DNA from: Coprinus comatus | Lineage: Eukaryota; Basidiomycota; Agaricomycetes; Agaricales; Agaricaceae | DNA: 64,000 nt | Direction of reading: 5' to 3' | Assembly: GCA_034638255.1 (NCBI GenBank) | Contig: JAWPGT010000070.1 | Coordinates: 53,706 to 117,705, forward strand | Part shown: positions 37,745-50,349 of the stretch, one piece after another | How the letters are laid out: the number at the start of each line of letters is the position of its first letter | How positions within the stretch are numbered: position 1 is the first letter of the stretch | Notes under the pieces: generated by a model | Databases searched by the model: none | What the model saw: only the letters and a program-made list of their open reading frames with translations | Told to the model about the DNA's origin: nothing | Position numbers and translations under genes: made by a program

Positions 37745-39453
37745 TCATACAGACGATTCTTCGTGTTTTTTCTTGCTATCAGTATGTTTGAGACTGCCCA
37801 TGGTAATTGTGTCTTGATTCGCAAAAGAGATTGCGCTGACATCTTGACCAGCTGTCACACTCGAGACCCCAAACCGTGTAGTGCTATTCAGTCCGCCAGA
37901 GGTGCTACTACCATAGATATGGACAGTCGTCTCTTGGTAATTCTGGCGTTGGTTGAGCAAAATCATGAAACAATTACTGTACCTGTTTTTATTATATCCG
38001 GTTAACGAGGCCACTTTAAGATACCACAGGCACAAACATAAATATACACTCACAGTTTTCCGAGCACGAATCCTCTGTTACATGTGAGTCTGGGTTAGCG
38101 ATTGGTATATGGTATTGTGACATGGAAGCTTACCCAGGGAGATAAATTTTTGTAAACTATAAATGAGTGTGAGAAAAATAATGCAAAATGAGGAAACGAA
38201 ATGGGATTGAAAACTTACAGGAGGTGCGATTGATTTCGTGAAGTACACAATAACAATTTCCAGAGCGACCGCCGCTAGTCCGTCATTTTCATTAATTCTT
38301 ATCTACTAGTGATCCAGGTATAATAAGGGACTTACAAGTAATTGCATTGGTTTCCAGAGTAAGCGTAAGGATCTGCATAATTCTCCTTCCAGTGCTCTTG
38401 CTTGATCGCTTCTTAGCCATTCTCAACAACTGAACGTGAAAGGTTCTCATTAGAGAGCATATTCTTATGTCATTTTCTACAAATGCTCTTACTAGATAGC
38501 CCGTGCATAAAGCAATGAGGATATCAGTGATGGCACTGGCTAACAGCCATATCTGAGGAGAGGTATAAGTATGCAAAATCGGCATGAGGAGAGCTCTTAG
38601 CTTACAATGACTCCAACGCGGTAGTCATTACGGAATCCCACGTCTGATGGGAACTTTAGGTCCTGTTGAAAAAGGTGTCAGCATTACCGATTAAGCTTGC
38701 TAATCCGTCGAGGAGACTCACGGCTGCAGCAATGAACACACCGCTACCAAATGCAAGCATAGCACCCTAGAGCGACGGCATGGACAATCAGGCCTCAGGC
38801 TCGGTTGAGCATCATCAAGTGAAAGAACCTACCGATGTGAATATGCCAGGAATGATTTTCCATCCACTCAATCGGTTGATCCTCCAAATGTAAAACAATT
38901 GAACCACGAAAGCAAGTATTGCGTCCACCAAGGCCATGTTGATTGCCGAGAAGTGGAATTCATTGAACTTCGCGAAGTCCCCGAAGTTGTAGACATACCA
39001 GTAGAACGCGTCCTCCATCATCATGAAAGTTTGGAATGTGTCGAGGATGAAGATGGAATGAACTAAATATGAAAAATATTAATATTGAATGAACCGGGAT
39101 TGAACTGAGGACACACACCAATGGCTTGAATAGCCTTCATCTCGTTTTTGGTCTTCGAAAGGTAGAGATCTGTTCGTGAATTGAGTTGGGTGGTTATGGG
39201 GGTGTAATAGTGTGTAGGTGCATACAATACTGGACGCAAAGTATTCCATAAAGCCACCAATTAAGGACAATGCCTATGAGCTAGATAAAGGTTAATATCA
39301 ATCTAGGAAACTGGTATAGAGTTGGCCTATAGTACTCACAACTGGCCCAGTGCTGTATGATTCAATGACGTCTGGTCAGTAGTACTCCGGTGGGCCTATT
39401 TCGTCTACTCACTGAAGGGCAATATCGTCAGGGACAGTGTAGACCCGAGGCAT
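37745..39453 (-). CDS. DUF6534 membrane protein, copy 6534-6
   Basis: Complete member. It starts MPRVYTVPDDIALQ, then TGPV, GIVLNWWLYGILCVQY, LYLSKTKNEMKAIQAI, the long exon (SIFILDTFQTFMMMEDAFYW, FNEFHFSAINMALVDAIL, LFYIWRINRLSGWKIIPGI), GAMLAFGSGVFIAAA, LKFPSDVGFRNDYRVGVI, WLLASAITDILIALCTGYL, the basic exon ending ILTLTLETNAIT, VALEIVIVYFTKSIAPP, and YSNCFMILLNQRQNYQETTV with a tail ending KKKHEESSV. I could read all 12 exons without a break, so this is the best reference for the family plan in this window. A TATA-like run (39493-39504) lies about 40 bp before the start. Confidence 0.88.
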
Positions 39454-39492
39454 GACTTTGTTAGGAGTTCCGAGTTGCCAAGCACAACCTCC

Positions 39493-39504
39493 TTTATATA
39501 TATA
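39493..39504 (-). promoter_or_regulatory. TATA box of 6534-6
   Basis: TATATATATAAA on the minus strand, about 40 bp upstream of the start codon. Copies 6534-2, -3, -4, -7 and -8 have a TATAA-like element at 35-65 bp as well, which implies short leaders. Confidence 0.55.
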
Positions 39505-42271
39505 ATTGTCAGGTTATCATGATGTTGACTTATCGATGGTATTTTTGCCTGGGTAGATGAGCTATCAAGAGAAGAATGCTAATATGGGCGGCCAGTCGTA
39601 AGTTGTGGAGCACAAGTTTCAGCGCTTCTCCTTCAGGGTTGCAACGTTGATTGATTAAGATTTGATCACTAGTTGATCGAATCACTCGGCCGTTTTACCC
39701 GATGAACAGAAATATAAATACACCCCCTACTTACTCCTTTATGTCGTTCTTAGCTTCATGTACTTATTGCTTCAATATGTGGACCACACATCCACAGACT
39801 CGTGCGTCTTTTTCAGAGCACCATTCCTTTTATCTGGTCGGGTTCGGTTTCAGTTTTGTGACTTCTGATAACCTCTTGATCATGATCAACTTCAGTTGGT
39901 CAATTTTTGGATTTGATAGATTCTCCACACCGGAAAGGTCACTACTCCCTTCCACAATTAAAGCACAGTGATTATTTGGCGACCATCATCTTCTTGTCAG
40001 CCTCAGCAGCCAATATGTATTATTATCTAGGCGCTCAGAGAGATATAAATATGATGTTATATGTCGACAGTCAAATCGAAGCCTACTGTCCGCAACATTA
40101 AAAAGCATGGCCGTACTGTTAACAGATGAACTTGGTATTGACGTGATATCAATCTTTCATATCACTAACGGTATAGGTTGGAGCGCATACCCACACAGCG
40201 GAATGCTTGAAACGTAGTAAGCATCATCAAGAATCCTTTCTCCAGTGCAAGAAGCGTACTCGTGAGCAATCAACGTGCGATACTACTACCTATATCATGA
40301 TGTAGATGTTTTTCTGATTCTCTGACGGTTCTTCTAGCAAGAATAGATCTTGTATCACACGTACGTTTCAGTCCAGGATGTCTAAGTGAACGTTCAGCTG
40401 AGTCTCACTGCACTTCAAATCTATGTCATCCTGGTTCGAGCATCTCAAGCTCTTAACACAACCTTTCAAATCTCTTATGTGATCATTGTCTTCTTCCAAC
40501 CAGAACACTGTAGCGGAAAGAATCCGAGCAAACAGGTGTTAGCTGAGAGTTGACTACCTAACTATCCGTGACAACTTAGACTGGGACAGACTGGCATTGA
40601 CAAATATCGCTTCTTGTAATCCAACAACTTCCAATGCATCGGAACTTGTGGCATCCTAAAGATAGATGTGAGATGTCTATTTGAGTAGTCACAGCGGTAC
40701 GCTGGTATACTAATAATACATGATGGTAGACGGAAATTGAAGTTGCTGTCTTCCTTGTCATACTTAAACTAGAAGAGATTGTGTTCTGCAAAAGACGTCA
40801 CCCCAATAATCTCACCCCAATAAAGGGCTTTGATACATTAGGGCACGTTAGTAGTAGCAAGTCCCGAAGATTATAAGGTTGATCCTACAGACTCAGACTC
40901 AACGTACCGGTAGGCTGTAGCATCAGATTGCCGGGTTGCCCCTAGTAACTTGAGGTGCAAGGGTCGTAAGAGTTCACATTATAATTTTTGTTGGGGTTTT
41001 GCTGAAGTTCTATCTTAATTTTGATCGAGTCCCCAGAATCCAAAAGTATCCATTTAACTTTCTTTAAATGTACCAATTCCGAAGGGGGCGACTTAAAGAT
41101 AGCCTGATGATTCCGGCTTCACTGGTTTCACGGTATATACAGAATTATGTTGTAACAGTAACTACCATCTGCATCCTCCTAGCAGCTCTGTTGATTCTCC
41201 AACAGTAGAGAGTGGTTTGAACTACTAATACAAATAACATCTACCAAGAAGTTGGCATGTTGATTTCCGGTAGTGGAGCTGGTTAAACTTTCCAATGCAA
41301 ACAAACCGATACCGGAATGAATCACGGTAACGAACTGAGATCAAGAGAGTACTGTCGTCGACAAGAAGACGCAACGTGCATGTTAGTTTGTTGCATGTGA
41401 ACTTTTGTTATCACGAGATGAACTTTTATTTGATCATGCATTGATGCAACCCCCAAAAATACAATATCTATGTATAGTACATCAAGGATTAGAATAAATA
41501 CATTGGTTACATCAACTATTTTTGAAAGCCATATGCATGATATTGATACTGATCGGAAGCTGGTATAGCTACTCTGGCTGGACAGAGCTAGGAACCAACT
41601 AGTGAACACGAATAATTGATATTCATAATGCAAGTTGGTCATCGTGAATATGCACCGTCACATAGGAAGGCGTACAATTCTACTGGAATAAGGCTTCTCA
41701 TTTACCCTTGTTTGCCTCCATTATTAATTACAATAACTTGAAGCATAAAGTAAATGACTTTGGTTCTAGAAGGGGAAATCGTGTCCCAGACAGTAAAGTT
41801 TGAGAAGCCGTCTCTTGGAAGTGGGGCTACTACTTCAGGTCAGGGGACAGTCTACCCAGGTCCATCTAATATTATCTCAACTTCCCCAAGCTATGTTACT
41901 GTATAGAATGATCAGATATGGAGTCTAGAGTCTGGAGCAGTTAATAAATCTAAGGTTGATCAAAGAAGTTTCCCGCTCCCATTAGTAGATTAGTTGAAGG
42001 GATGCCCAGTGAAACGTCTTCGATAGACGGCAATGAGTTTGAGTTTGGGTTACACTGAGTGTTGAGTGTTTCGGTTTCGTAGGTTAATACTTGGTCAACG
42101 TTTCAAGCTATCCATTAGTAGACTAACTTTGACGTAACCAGTCTCTAGTGGTGTCTGCTTACACTTATACGTGAGTGATAACAAGATGGTATATAATTTA
42201 CTAGACCCTACCAATCCAACAAAAACACAATGTACAATGCTGACAGACTCAATTGAAACGATTGCAATCCT
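39505..42271. other. Intergenic with a gene relic
   Basis: 2.8 kb between 6534-6 and 6534-7. The only interpretable piece is the DUF6534 relic at 41150-41310, listed separately. Other short open frames (for example 39702-39971, 41322-41642) have no recognisable motif. Confidence 0.55.
41150..41310 (-). pseudogene. Decayed DUF6534 exon fragment
   Basis: The minus strand at about 41170-41300 matches the family's long exon at DNA level: AAGTTTAACCAGCTCCACTA corresponds to the codons for KFNELHYS, then ATCAACATG, GTAGATG, GTTCAAAC and CTCTACTGTTGGAGAATCAA (the codons for LYCWRIN). Single-base gains and losses put these pieces in different frames, so it cannot code. It fits the spacing of a lost tandem copy between 6534-6 and 6534-7. 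I find no start exon or tail for it. Confidence 0.75.
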
Positions 42272-43938
42272 CTACACCGAGTCAACATCGCTCCTCTTAG
42301 TACTCTGATCTCCACTTTTCACAACCAATGTCTCGCGAGCAACCTGAGCAAACGAGATGGCGCTGACATTCTGGTCTTGAGAAAGCCCAACCTGTGTTGT
42401 ACTAAAGCCATCTGACGTGTTGTAGACATGGATGCTACTATTGTGATAGTGTTGTCGTTGGTTGAGTAGAATCATGAAACAGTTGCTATATCTATTTGAT
42501 AATATTGAGTAAGCAACTACGAAGATGATATTTAGTCAGAGAGCTAACTTACAATTTTCCGAGCACATATCCACTATAATGGTAGTAATAGGTAAGTAAA
42601 TGGGCTTCAGATTGAATAAAGGAAACTTACCCAGATAAATATATCTTTGTGCGCTTTAATTCGTATGAGTACGATGAAGGACCGTGATGCTGGAACGTAT
42701 GCTTACCGGAGCAGCGATCGACTTTGTGAAGTAAAGGGCCACAATGGTAATTGCAACAGCAACTATACCAAGAACATATTATCAGTGCTAAAGTCACAAA
42801 CGGAGTTGAATAGTTCGTACAAGTGACAGCATTGGTTTCGACGGTGAGCGTAAGAATGCGCAAAATCTTTTTACCAGTAGCTTTGCTTGGTCGTTCCTTT
42901 GTCATTCTCAATAACTGAGACATCGTCAGTCAGTCTTTTCGGAATTTTGTAAAAAAAAATGATTCAAGCTCACCAGGTAGCCAGTGGCCAGAGCGATGAC
43001 GAGATCCGTAACAGCACTTGACAATAACCAGACCTTCCAATATTTATTGGTAAAGGAATGAGGTATAAGTGTAATACACTTACAATAACACCATCACGGA
43101 AATCTTGCCGGAATCCAACTGATGTTGTGAATTTTATATCCTGTTGGGTGACGTTCAGTACACAACACGGTAAACCCGAAAGACACTATGCAACACTTAC
43201 CGCTGCGGCAATAAATATCCCACTACCGCACGCAAGCAATGAGCCCTTTAATACCAACATTAGAAGAAGTAGGGTAATAGTTAAGGGAGATCTCTATCGT
43301 ACCAAGAGGCAAATACCAGGAATGAGTTTCCATCCGCTTAAGCGATTAATTCTCCAGATGTAGAATAGTTGAACAATGAACGCGATGATAGCATCCATCA
43401 GTGCCATACTAATCGCGGAGTAGTGGAACTCGCTCAATTTGCCGAAATTGCCGTAGTTGTGTACAAACCAATAGAAGGCATCGTCCATCATCAAAAATGT
43501 TTGAAATGCATCCAAAATAAAGACAACATGAACTGCGAAAGACAAAGAGAGATGAACATGAATACATTAGCTCAATGCTAATAGATAGCTTACCAACTGC
43601 CTTAATAGCTTTCCTCTCATTCTTGGTCTTCGAGAGATAAAGATCTAAAGAAGCAATCAGTCACCCATCAATGTATCACTTGTCATAACGGCTTCAAGGC
43701 TGCAACATACAGTATTGGACACAGAGTATTCCAAACAACCACCAATTGAGGACAATGCCAATGAGCTAACAGAAATTAAATGTACTCATTAGCTGAACTC
43801 TATAATAAAGATGACGGAGAGGACGAACAAGAGGTCCTGCACTATTTCATGGTTAATGACGTTTTAACTTTGACATGACATTTGTCCGGTAACATACTGA
43901 AAAGCAATATTATCGGGCACGGTGACAGTAGTGGGCAT
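42272..43938 (-). CDS. DUF6534 membrane protein, copy 6534-7
   Basis: Complete member. It starts MPTTVTVPDNIAFQ, then AGPL, GIVLNWWLFGILCVQY, LYLSKTKNERKAIKAV, and the long exon (VVFILDAFQTFLMMDDAFYW, LSEFHYSAISMALMDAII, LFYIWRINRLSGWKLIPGI). The helix-rich exons follow, then the basic exon MTKERPSKATGKKILRILTL ending TVETNAVT, and YSNCFMILLNQRQHYHNSSI with a tail ending TKRSDVDSV. The exon after AGPL uses the less usual donor GTTCGT. It is close to 6534-8 in the N-terminal exons. No frame break seen. Role unknown. Confidence 0.85.
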
Positions 43939-45389
43939 GTCGAAGTTGTGTAGAAGTCCTGTCAGATTCCACAAAAAACCTATGCTTATAAGGGCTACCC
44001 ACGTTGTGGAAGAGAAGGGAAACTAACCTGATGCGAACACCTCGGCACAGGTTTACCATCAGCCATTATCATAGTATTAGCTCGCGTTCCAAGCTTACAC
44101 TCGTTGTTGAGGAACTGAGATGATTAAACGCTTCCATGTTTGAAGCTTCTCCTGATGGTCAAAAATATAGTGTGAGATGATGGTGTTAAGGTAAGGATAA
44201 CTTAAGATACCTGATCATTAGCGTCTCGAATGCAAGGTTAAGCACGATAGTCGAAACATATACTGACAGGTAGGGAAGGAGATCTCGAAACTACACCAGA
44301 GGTAAGCAAGATAATGAGAAAGCTAGAAATGGGAGAACACAGTAAGTGAGTAAGTGAAGAAATTAGTTTGTTGATGATCGTACATCATTGTCCTGGGGGA
44401 AAAGGTGTTTCAAGGGTATCAGCCTGGTATCTGCTACTCAGGATTAGATTCACCGTGTGTTGTAAGCTGTTGGGGACGAAGAGATGCGCCGAACAATAAA
44501 TAGGAAATAGACATCCATCAGTCTAGGAGCATCCGGTGATCATCTCGAATCCTAAAATATGCACCCGGTCATTATGCTGGTAGTATCATGTGGACCGCGA
44601 ACATTGACTGCGATAAAAACGAACTCACGATCAAGTCGTAGGTTTCATATTTTTGTAGTGATGATGTTACTTGTTGCGCATTTAAAGATATTTCTCGACC
44701 AGATGTGTGGACATACCATAGCAATCCCATCAGTGAGATATTTGTGCCGAATTACTGGAGTCATTCAAGGATGCAGTTCAGTAGTTTTGTTCGTGTTTGT
44801 GCGCAAAGATTAAGGGTGTTCAGGAAATATAGATTATATGATGCGGTTTGTCAATTTTCGCGGTAGGAGGCGGGAAGGTCCAACGGGAGTACCGAGTATG
44901 GTTATCATACATTCACAGCATTGACGAGATGCAAATGATCGAGTCACTAGTTGGTTGCAACCCAGAGTCGGGTCAAAGTGGTTGACAGTTTCCGTGGGTA
45001 CGTGGCAGATATGAGTTGCCCATGGCTAATTTAGAGTGATTGAAGAATGAGTGTTGAGGTATAAACTGGTATGGGTACGAAGTACCACAAGGTGGAGGTC
45101 TGATGCTGTCTGTCATGTAGAGAGAGGATCGTGGACCACGGGCAGTTTTCAGGGGTTGGTGGTCTATCTGACTATCGTCAATATGTTTTTATCTTGCATT
45201 TATTTGGCGGTGGGTTGAAAGTGAAGGAGATTAAGATCAAGCCAGACAAGTACAATAAGTGGTTGCCAGTTTGAAGTTGCGAAGTGACAACACACCATGA
45301 TTCCACCGCTCACCCGGGCCGGTCCGTGCGTTTTTTTCATTTATTTATTATTATTATTATTATAAAAATCTCATTACGATCACCCCCTT
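43939..45389. other. Intergenic, no gene recognised
   Basis: 1.45 kb upstream of 6534-7. Open frames such as 44559-44813 carry no known motif. A short ATT/TTA microsatellite sits near 45345-45363, just past the 6534-8 stop. Confidence 0.55.
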
Positions 45390-47046
45390 TCACGACTCGT
45401 CGCGCGTGTCATCTCTGATGGAAGCTCGGAAGGCAATTCCACTTGTACCCTGGTCCGTCTCTGTATCATCGGGTCGCAGTGTTGTAATTTGTCCTTTTGA
45501 GTTGAAAATTTGTACGTGACCTTCATGGTAATTTTGTCGTTGATTGAGCATAATCATAAAGGAGTTGCTGTATCTGTTTGATTGAAGGTTAAGTTGAATG
45601 AATGAGACAGGAGACAAATGAGCTCACAATTTCCCTAGCACATATCCTCTACACGCAATATCAAACGGACGATCAGTAATATGATAGTGAATTATAATAC
45701 CGTTGGTTGTGGTGTGCTTACCCAGATAAATGAACCTTCGTATTCTTGTAGTACATTTTCCGCAATAAGTAAAACTGACGCTGTTCATGGACTAGTGGCA
45801 CGAGCCTAACTTACAGGTGGTGCAACGGATTTGATGAAATAGATAATTGTAATCATGAGAGCTACTGCGGCTTTACAAAGAGCGGAAGGCTGTCTTCGTA
45901 ACTTGAAACCAGAGTCTAAGATGAAAGTAGCTCACCAGTAATTGCGTTGGTCTCAAGTGTGAGTGTTAGGAGTCGCATGATCCTCCTACCCGTACTCGTA
46001 TTGCTTCCGGTCTTCGCCATTCTCAACAGCTGCAAGTCAATTAGCATTCTTCTTAGAATTAATGAATATCAAGATACTTGACTCACCAGATAACCTGTAG
46101 TAAAAGCAATCAGGATGTCGGTGATAGCACTTGCCAGTAGCCAAATCTTGGTTTGAACATGAATTTAGGTTGTACGATGCTAAAGCTGCATTAAAAACTT
46201 ACAAGGACTCCAACACGATAATCATTTCTGAAGCCGACGCTGGTAGAAAACTCTAGATCCTAATCCAAGAATCGCTCGACTTATTTTTTAAAAAGTGGGA
46301 GGGTTTGCTTACCGCAGCAGCAATGAACACACCGCTACCAAGGGCAAGCAGAGATCCCTGAAGAATTCGTATCAGTCAGCGCTGTTGTAACATATTAGAA
46401 TGTATGGGTTTCACTATACCAAGATTAACAATACAGGGATTGTTTTCCACTTGCTAAGTCGATTTATTCTCCAGGTATAAAACACTTGAACAATGAAAGC
46501 GATTATCGCATCCAATAGAGCCATGTTGATTGCAGATAAATGAAACTCTCCCAACTTGGGGAAGCTTCCGTAGTTGTATACAAACCAATAAAATGCATCA
46601 TCCATCATCATAAGTGTTTGGATTGTGTCGAGAATGAATAGGATATGGACTACATTTGTATTAGTGGATTTGAATGAGCGGTGAATATTTCAAGCTTAGC
46701 GTTCAATACTCACCAATAATTTTGACAGTTTTCCTGTCATTTTTCGCTCGAGAGAGATATAGATCTACAAATTAAAACAAATCGGTTGTAGCCTGTCACT
46801 CTGCGAACATCAAGATAGCGTACAGTATTGGACACACAGTATCCCAAAGAGCCACCAATTCAGAACAATGCCTATGAACTGCAACATCCATTTGTGTTTA
46901 GGAAGGATAAAAGTTGACCTCATAGACTTACGAGGGGCCCAGCACTGGATCAATAAGTTGTAAGTAAGCGTTATGATTTTGAGCTCAAAATGTTCGACTG
47001 CTCACTGAAAGGCGATGTTATCGGGTACAGTATACGTTGTGGGCAT
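45390..47046 (-). CDS. DUF6534 membrane protein, copy 6534-8
   Basis: Complete member, the upstream end of the tandem run. It starts MPTTYTVPDNIAFQ, then AGPL, GIVLNWWLFGILCVQY, LYLSRAKNDRKTVKII, and the long exon (ILFILDTIQTLMMMDDAFYW, LGEFHLSAINMALLDAII, VFYTWRINRLSKWKTIPVL). Then SLLALGSGVFIAAA, the TDILIAF-type exon, the basic exon ending LLTLTLETNAIT, VALMITIIYFIKSVAPP, and YSNSFMIMLNQRQNYHEGHV with an acidic tail ending RDDTRDES. The tail motif NSFMIML differs slightly from NCFMILL in the other tandem copies. A TATA-like CTTTATA (47095-47101 on the plus strand) lies about 50 bp upstream of the start. Frames look intact. Confidence 0.85.
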
Positions 47047-48580
47047 GGTAGCCGAGGATTGCGAATGTTCTCATGGGCGAACACCCTGTGCTTGCTTTAT
47101 ACAATGCGGATTCCCAAATTCCGATTAACTCAATAAAAGTGGCGCCCGATGGAGAAAATACTCTGAGTATAATTAGTCTGCTTCTGTCCGATTTTTCACC
47201 GGCTTATCACAGACTCACTATTTATGTCAGTGGTGCTGAGCACTGAGCATGACCTTCTGAACACCAACTTTGAGTATTTTTATGATGTTCAATATCCAAG
47301 AAGTTAATCATGTTACTGTTCTACTAGCAGCATTTTAAGAACATACTTAAATGGTTTTACCACCCACTATAGTCCGTACCCGATGCTTCTTAAAAAATAG
47401 GTAATAAAAAATAAAAAAAATTTGTAGCTGGTACTCCAATGATCACCTGGTAGTAGCAAGGTCCATGATGAAGTTCAAGGAATCGAAATTTCGTCGTCAA
47501 GATTTCAATTTCCCTCACCGGCTTTACTACCTTCAAATACTTACAGAGCACTTTAACACTGGGCGCTATTATGATCCACTGGTGTGACTGAGTAATGTTC
47601 ATCATCGCCCGGAAGTAAAATTCTTCCTTTGGCAGTGTGTTACTAGGAGGGTCACTCAGAGGTCACGGAATGATGGTGATGCTTTCCATGACTAACCGTG
47701 ACACTCAAGGTTCACTATCCGTATACATACTACCGTTTGAAACATATTGAAGGATCATCCATAGAGATGGATTTAGACTACTAGTAATAGTACAGCAACG
47801 GAACATTGTTTCATATGTGATTCCAGTGTTGACAATCTTAGCAACATTCCTTGTCCGAGTCAGGTACGGAGATCTACAAAGATCAAACCCAACTTCCCAA
47901 GTATTAGTCAGTCCGAAGGTAATTGATCTTTTTCATAATATCCGTCAATCCGGTACTTGAATATCAATATCATGATATGTTCGGATGCCTATGACCTGTA
48001 AAACCTTCCACTACATTTTTGAATCAATACGAAATACATGATTAAGTGTTTTACTATGTACACACGCTTGGTTTTAGAAATTTATTCTATAAATACAACG
48101 AGATCGACAGAAACAATAGCCAGAAGGAGGAGCTTACAGAATCAGCGCTATAGTCCTGTCTGCAACGGACATAACCCACCGGTTGCCCATCATTACACTT
48201 TGAATTGAGGACACCGCAAAGACACCGCCACTACCACTGATCCACCGTAAACCCGAGATGAACTAAGATGATCATGTCGCAGTAAATCTGCTGTAAATGC
48301 CGCTCATAATTGACAGACAGTACATATTGTGGAATCATGATACACATACTTTTCCATGGCTACCAGTGCAAAAAAAATGTAAAAGGAGAAAACTGCGGTC
48401 ACTACAAATAAATAAATCATACATCATACATTACTAACACCAAGTACTTGAAATTGTACAAAGATCAAACCCAACTGATCAATTCGAGTGTTTTTCTCTA
48501 CCTCCACTAGTATTGCTATCCAGATTCCAATGCTTAAGCTCCATATCAAGAAAACATTTACCACAGTACGTAGTCTCCAC
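47047..48580. other. Intergenic with possible receptor fragment
   Basis: Contains a spliceable, hydrophobic fragment at 48149-48627 (listed separately) and a lone copy of TACAAAGATCAAACCCAACT near 47876, which recurs at about 48458. No complete gene recognised. Confidence 0.5.
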
Positions 48581-48627
48581 CTAGGTAGTCGGAACCGGGG
48601 CAAATTGTAAAGATGTGATAATTTCAT
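48149..48627 (-). pseudogene. Possible fragment of a seven-helix receptor-like gene
   Basis: Three pieces can be spliced with GT..AG ends: FRLPRWRLRTVVNVFLIWSL followed by SIGIWIAILVEVEK and more; VTAVFSFYIFFALVAMEK; and FISGLRWISGSGGVFAVSSI followed by QSVMMGNRW. The middle piece has a faint likeness to the sixth/seventh helix region of Ste3-type pheromone receptors, but I cannot support that name. There is no upstream part: the fragment begins right at the end of the inverted-repeat arm and overlaps the 3' end of 6533-2 in another frame. It may be a relic cut by that rearrangement, or chance. Confidence 0.25.
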
Positions 48628-50349
48628 TACGCTCTTCTCGCAACATTGTTTGTTCTCGAATGTGCAGTACGACTCTACAAGCCAACACGGAATGAATGAA
48701 CCCTTGTATGCTGTAATAGTGGAATTAGTATACTAGCCGTCTTATGGCATGGTGGAATACTATTAGTAATATAGATAGTGCTCACGAGGATAATAGTCTG
48801 TTGTAAAGGTTCTATATTGTAAGGAACCTCAGCTCAGGGACTAATGGACTTGAATGTACTGCAATTACTGACCGGTAATAGAAGGATAACAAGGATATTA
48901 AGTAGCGAAAGAGCTGTCTCAGGTAGTTAGCAACGAGGATCTTATCTGATGCACCTTGGTATCTACTATCAATTTTATGGACTGACCAAATATATAGATG
49001 TAGTACATTATACCTAGGTAAATGTGAAGTCGTACCTTAAGCTTGGGAGAGTTAGAAATATGATTGAACGTACCATCAACATACATGCTTCTAATGAGTC
49101 GAGTTGAATGACCACGTTCTTTAACTAGTATTAAATGAATGTATTAACAAGGATGTTTTGGCTCGAGTGATAGTAGGTAGTACCAGTACTTACAGATTGA
49201 TATAGCTTGTTTGACCATTAGGAATAAAATAACTATCGGAAACATAGCGGAATGATAGGGGTCAGTTGTAAGACTTGTATTAATGAACCTAACAGGAAAT
49301 AGTACTATACCTCCATCATATATGCTAAGCAAGATAAAACAAACCATAAGTTGGATACTTCCACCCTCTACACCGCATCCTTTAATCTGAGGTACGGGCG
49401 AAATAACAGCTACATAGATTTCATCAATGTTCATGTTAATCTTGAAGCCTCAAATATTAGTACAACTCACATTGAGCAATCTTCGCATGAAATGCCATCA
49501 TTACAAAGGCTGGAATCCAGATGACGAGAGCAAAGGTACAGAGCGCACATGCAATACTCCTACTTCGGCCCCATAAAGCCCATGTTCTGATGGTCAAAAT
49601 CACTACAAAAAACAAAAGATAATCATTAAGTGAGTTCAAAGATACTCAGAGTAGAATGCAGCTAACCTTCGGCAAGCCCAATTCCAACTGTAAACATCCC
49701 TGTAATAGTACACTAGTTGAGTCCTACTACCATGATGGAATAAAAGCATGTGTTTCCTTACAGATGATAACTTGATAGCCCCATTCGCAAGTACCAGAAT
49801 CTGATAAATTGTAACCAATACTGACTGGTGAGATAGGTGGTCAGCAGTTGATACCAATATGTCATGGGCGGAATTGGCATTAAGGAGAGTAAAGGAACAG
49901 AAACTCTCCTAACTCACAATAAAATATAAATCCAATCTCTATTGGTGGTAGATATCTCACAGCAAAGTACAAAACCTTCATAAAGCTCCACTTTGAACGC
50001 CAGACAAGAGATACTTCCATATCTAGAGTCAAGAACCAATCAAATATCTATCACAATCCACAGAAACATATTGAGTATTGAACTTTTCCAATCGGACAAC
50101 TGGAAGAGAGTATTACCAATATGGCTGTGGCTGCAACTACATTTAACAAAGTGATAGGATTAGGTTTATGTGAGCAAGAAGTACATCCAAAAAGATGATC
50201 ACTTACCATGACTATACTGTTATTCAATTCGTCGTGATTTTTCTTCTATTCAGTACCCTTAATGGACTTGGATACCATCGGGGAATACTCACATTTACAG
50301 CTTGTCCCAACTCCCAGGGTTTCATTATATCAGAAAGCGAATGTTCCAT
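48581..50349 (-). CDS. DUF6533 membrane protein, copy 6533-2 (left inverted-repeat arm)
   Basis: Intact DUF6533 gene. Exon 1 (50293-50349) is MEHSLSDIMKPWELGQAVN, then YSH, VAATAIL, and the hallmark exon IFDWFLTLDMEVSLVWRSKW followed by KVLYFAVRYLPPIEIGFIFY. Later come HQSVLVTIYQILVLANGAIK; ILTIRTWALWGRSRSIACAL; CTFALVIWIPAFVMMAFHAK; VISPVPQIKGCGVEGGSIQL; VILFLMVKQAISI; RGHSTRLIRSMYVD; LSLLNILVILLLP; and IQGFIHSVLACRVVLHIREQ with a tail ending FAPVPTT, TAG at 48581-48583. Almost all of the gene lies in the inverted repeat. The last 15 or so codons fall outside it and differ from the right-arm copy. Function unknown. Confidence 0.85.
48632..50349 (-). repeat. Left arm of 1.7-kb inverted repeat
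   Basis: Reverse complement of 54597-56317. The outer part (48632-48790) is identical to its partner over about 160 bp, and likeness stays very high through introns to about 49140, then falls to that of good paralogues towards 50349. The arms face each other across 4.2 kb holding the aldolase gene. Confidence 0.95.
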
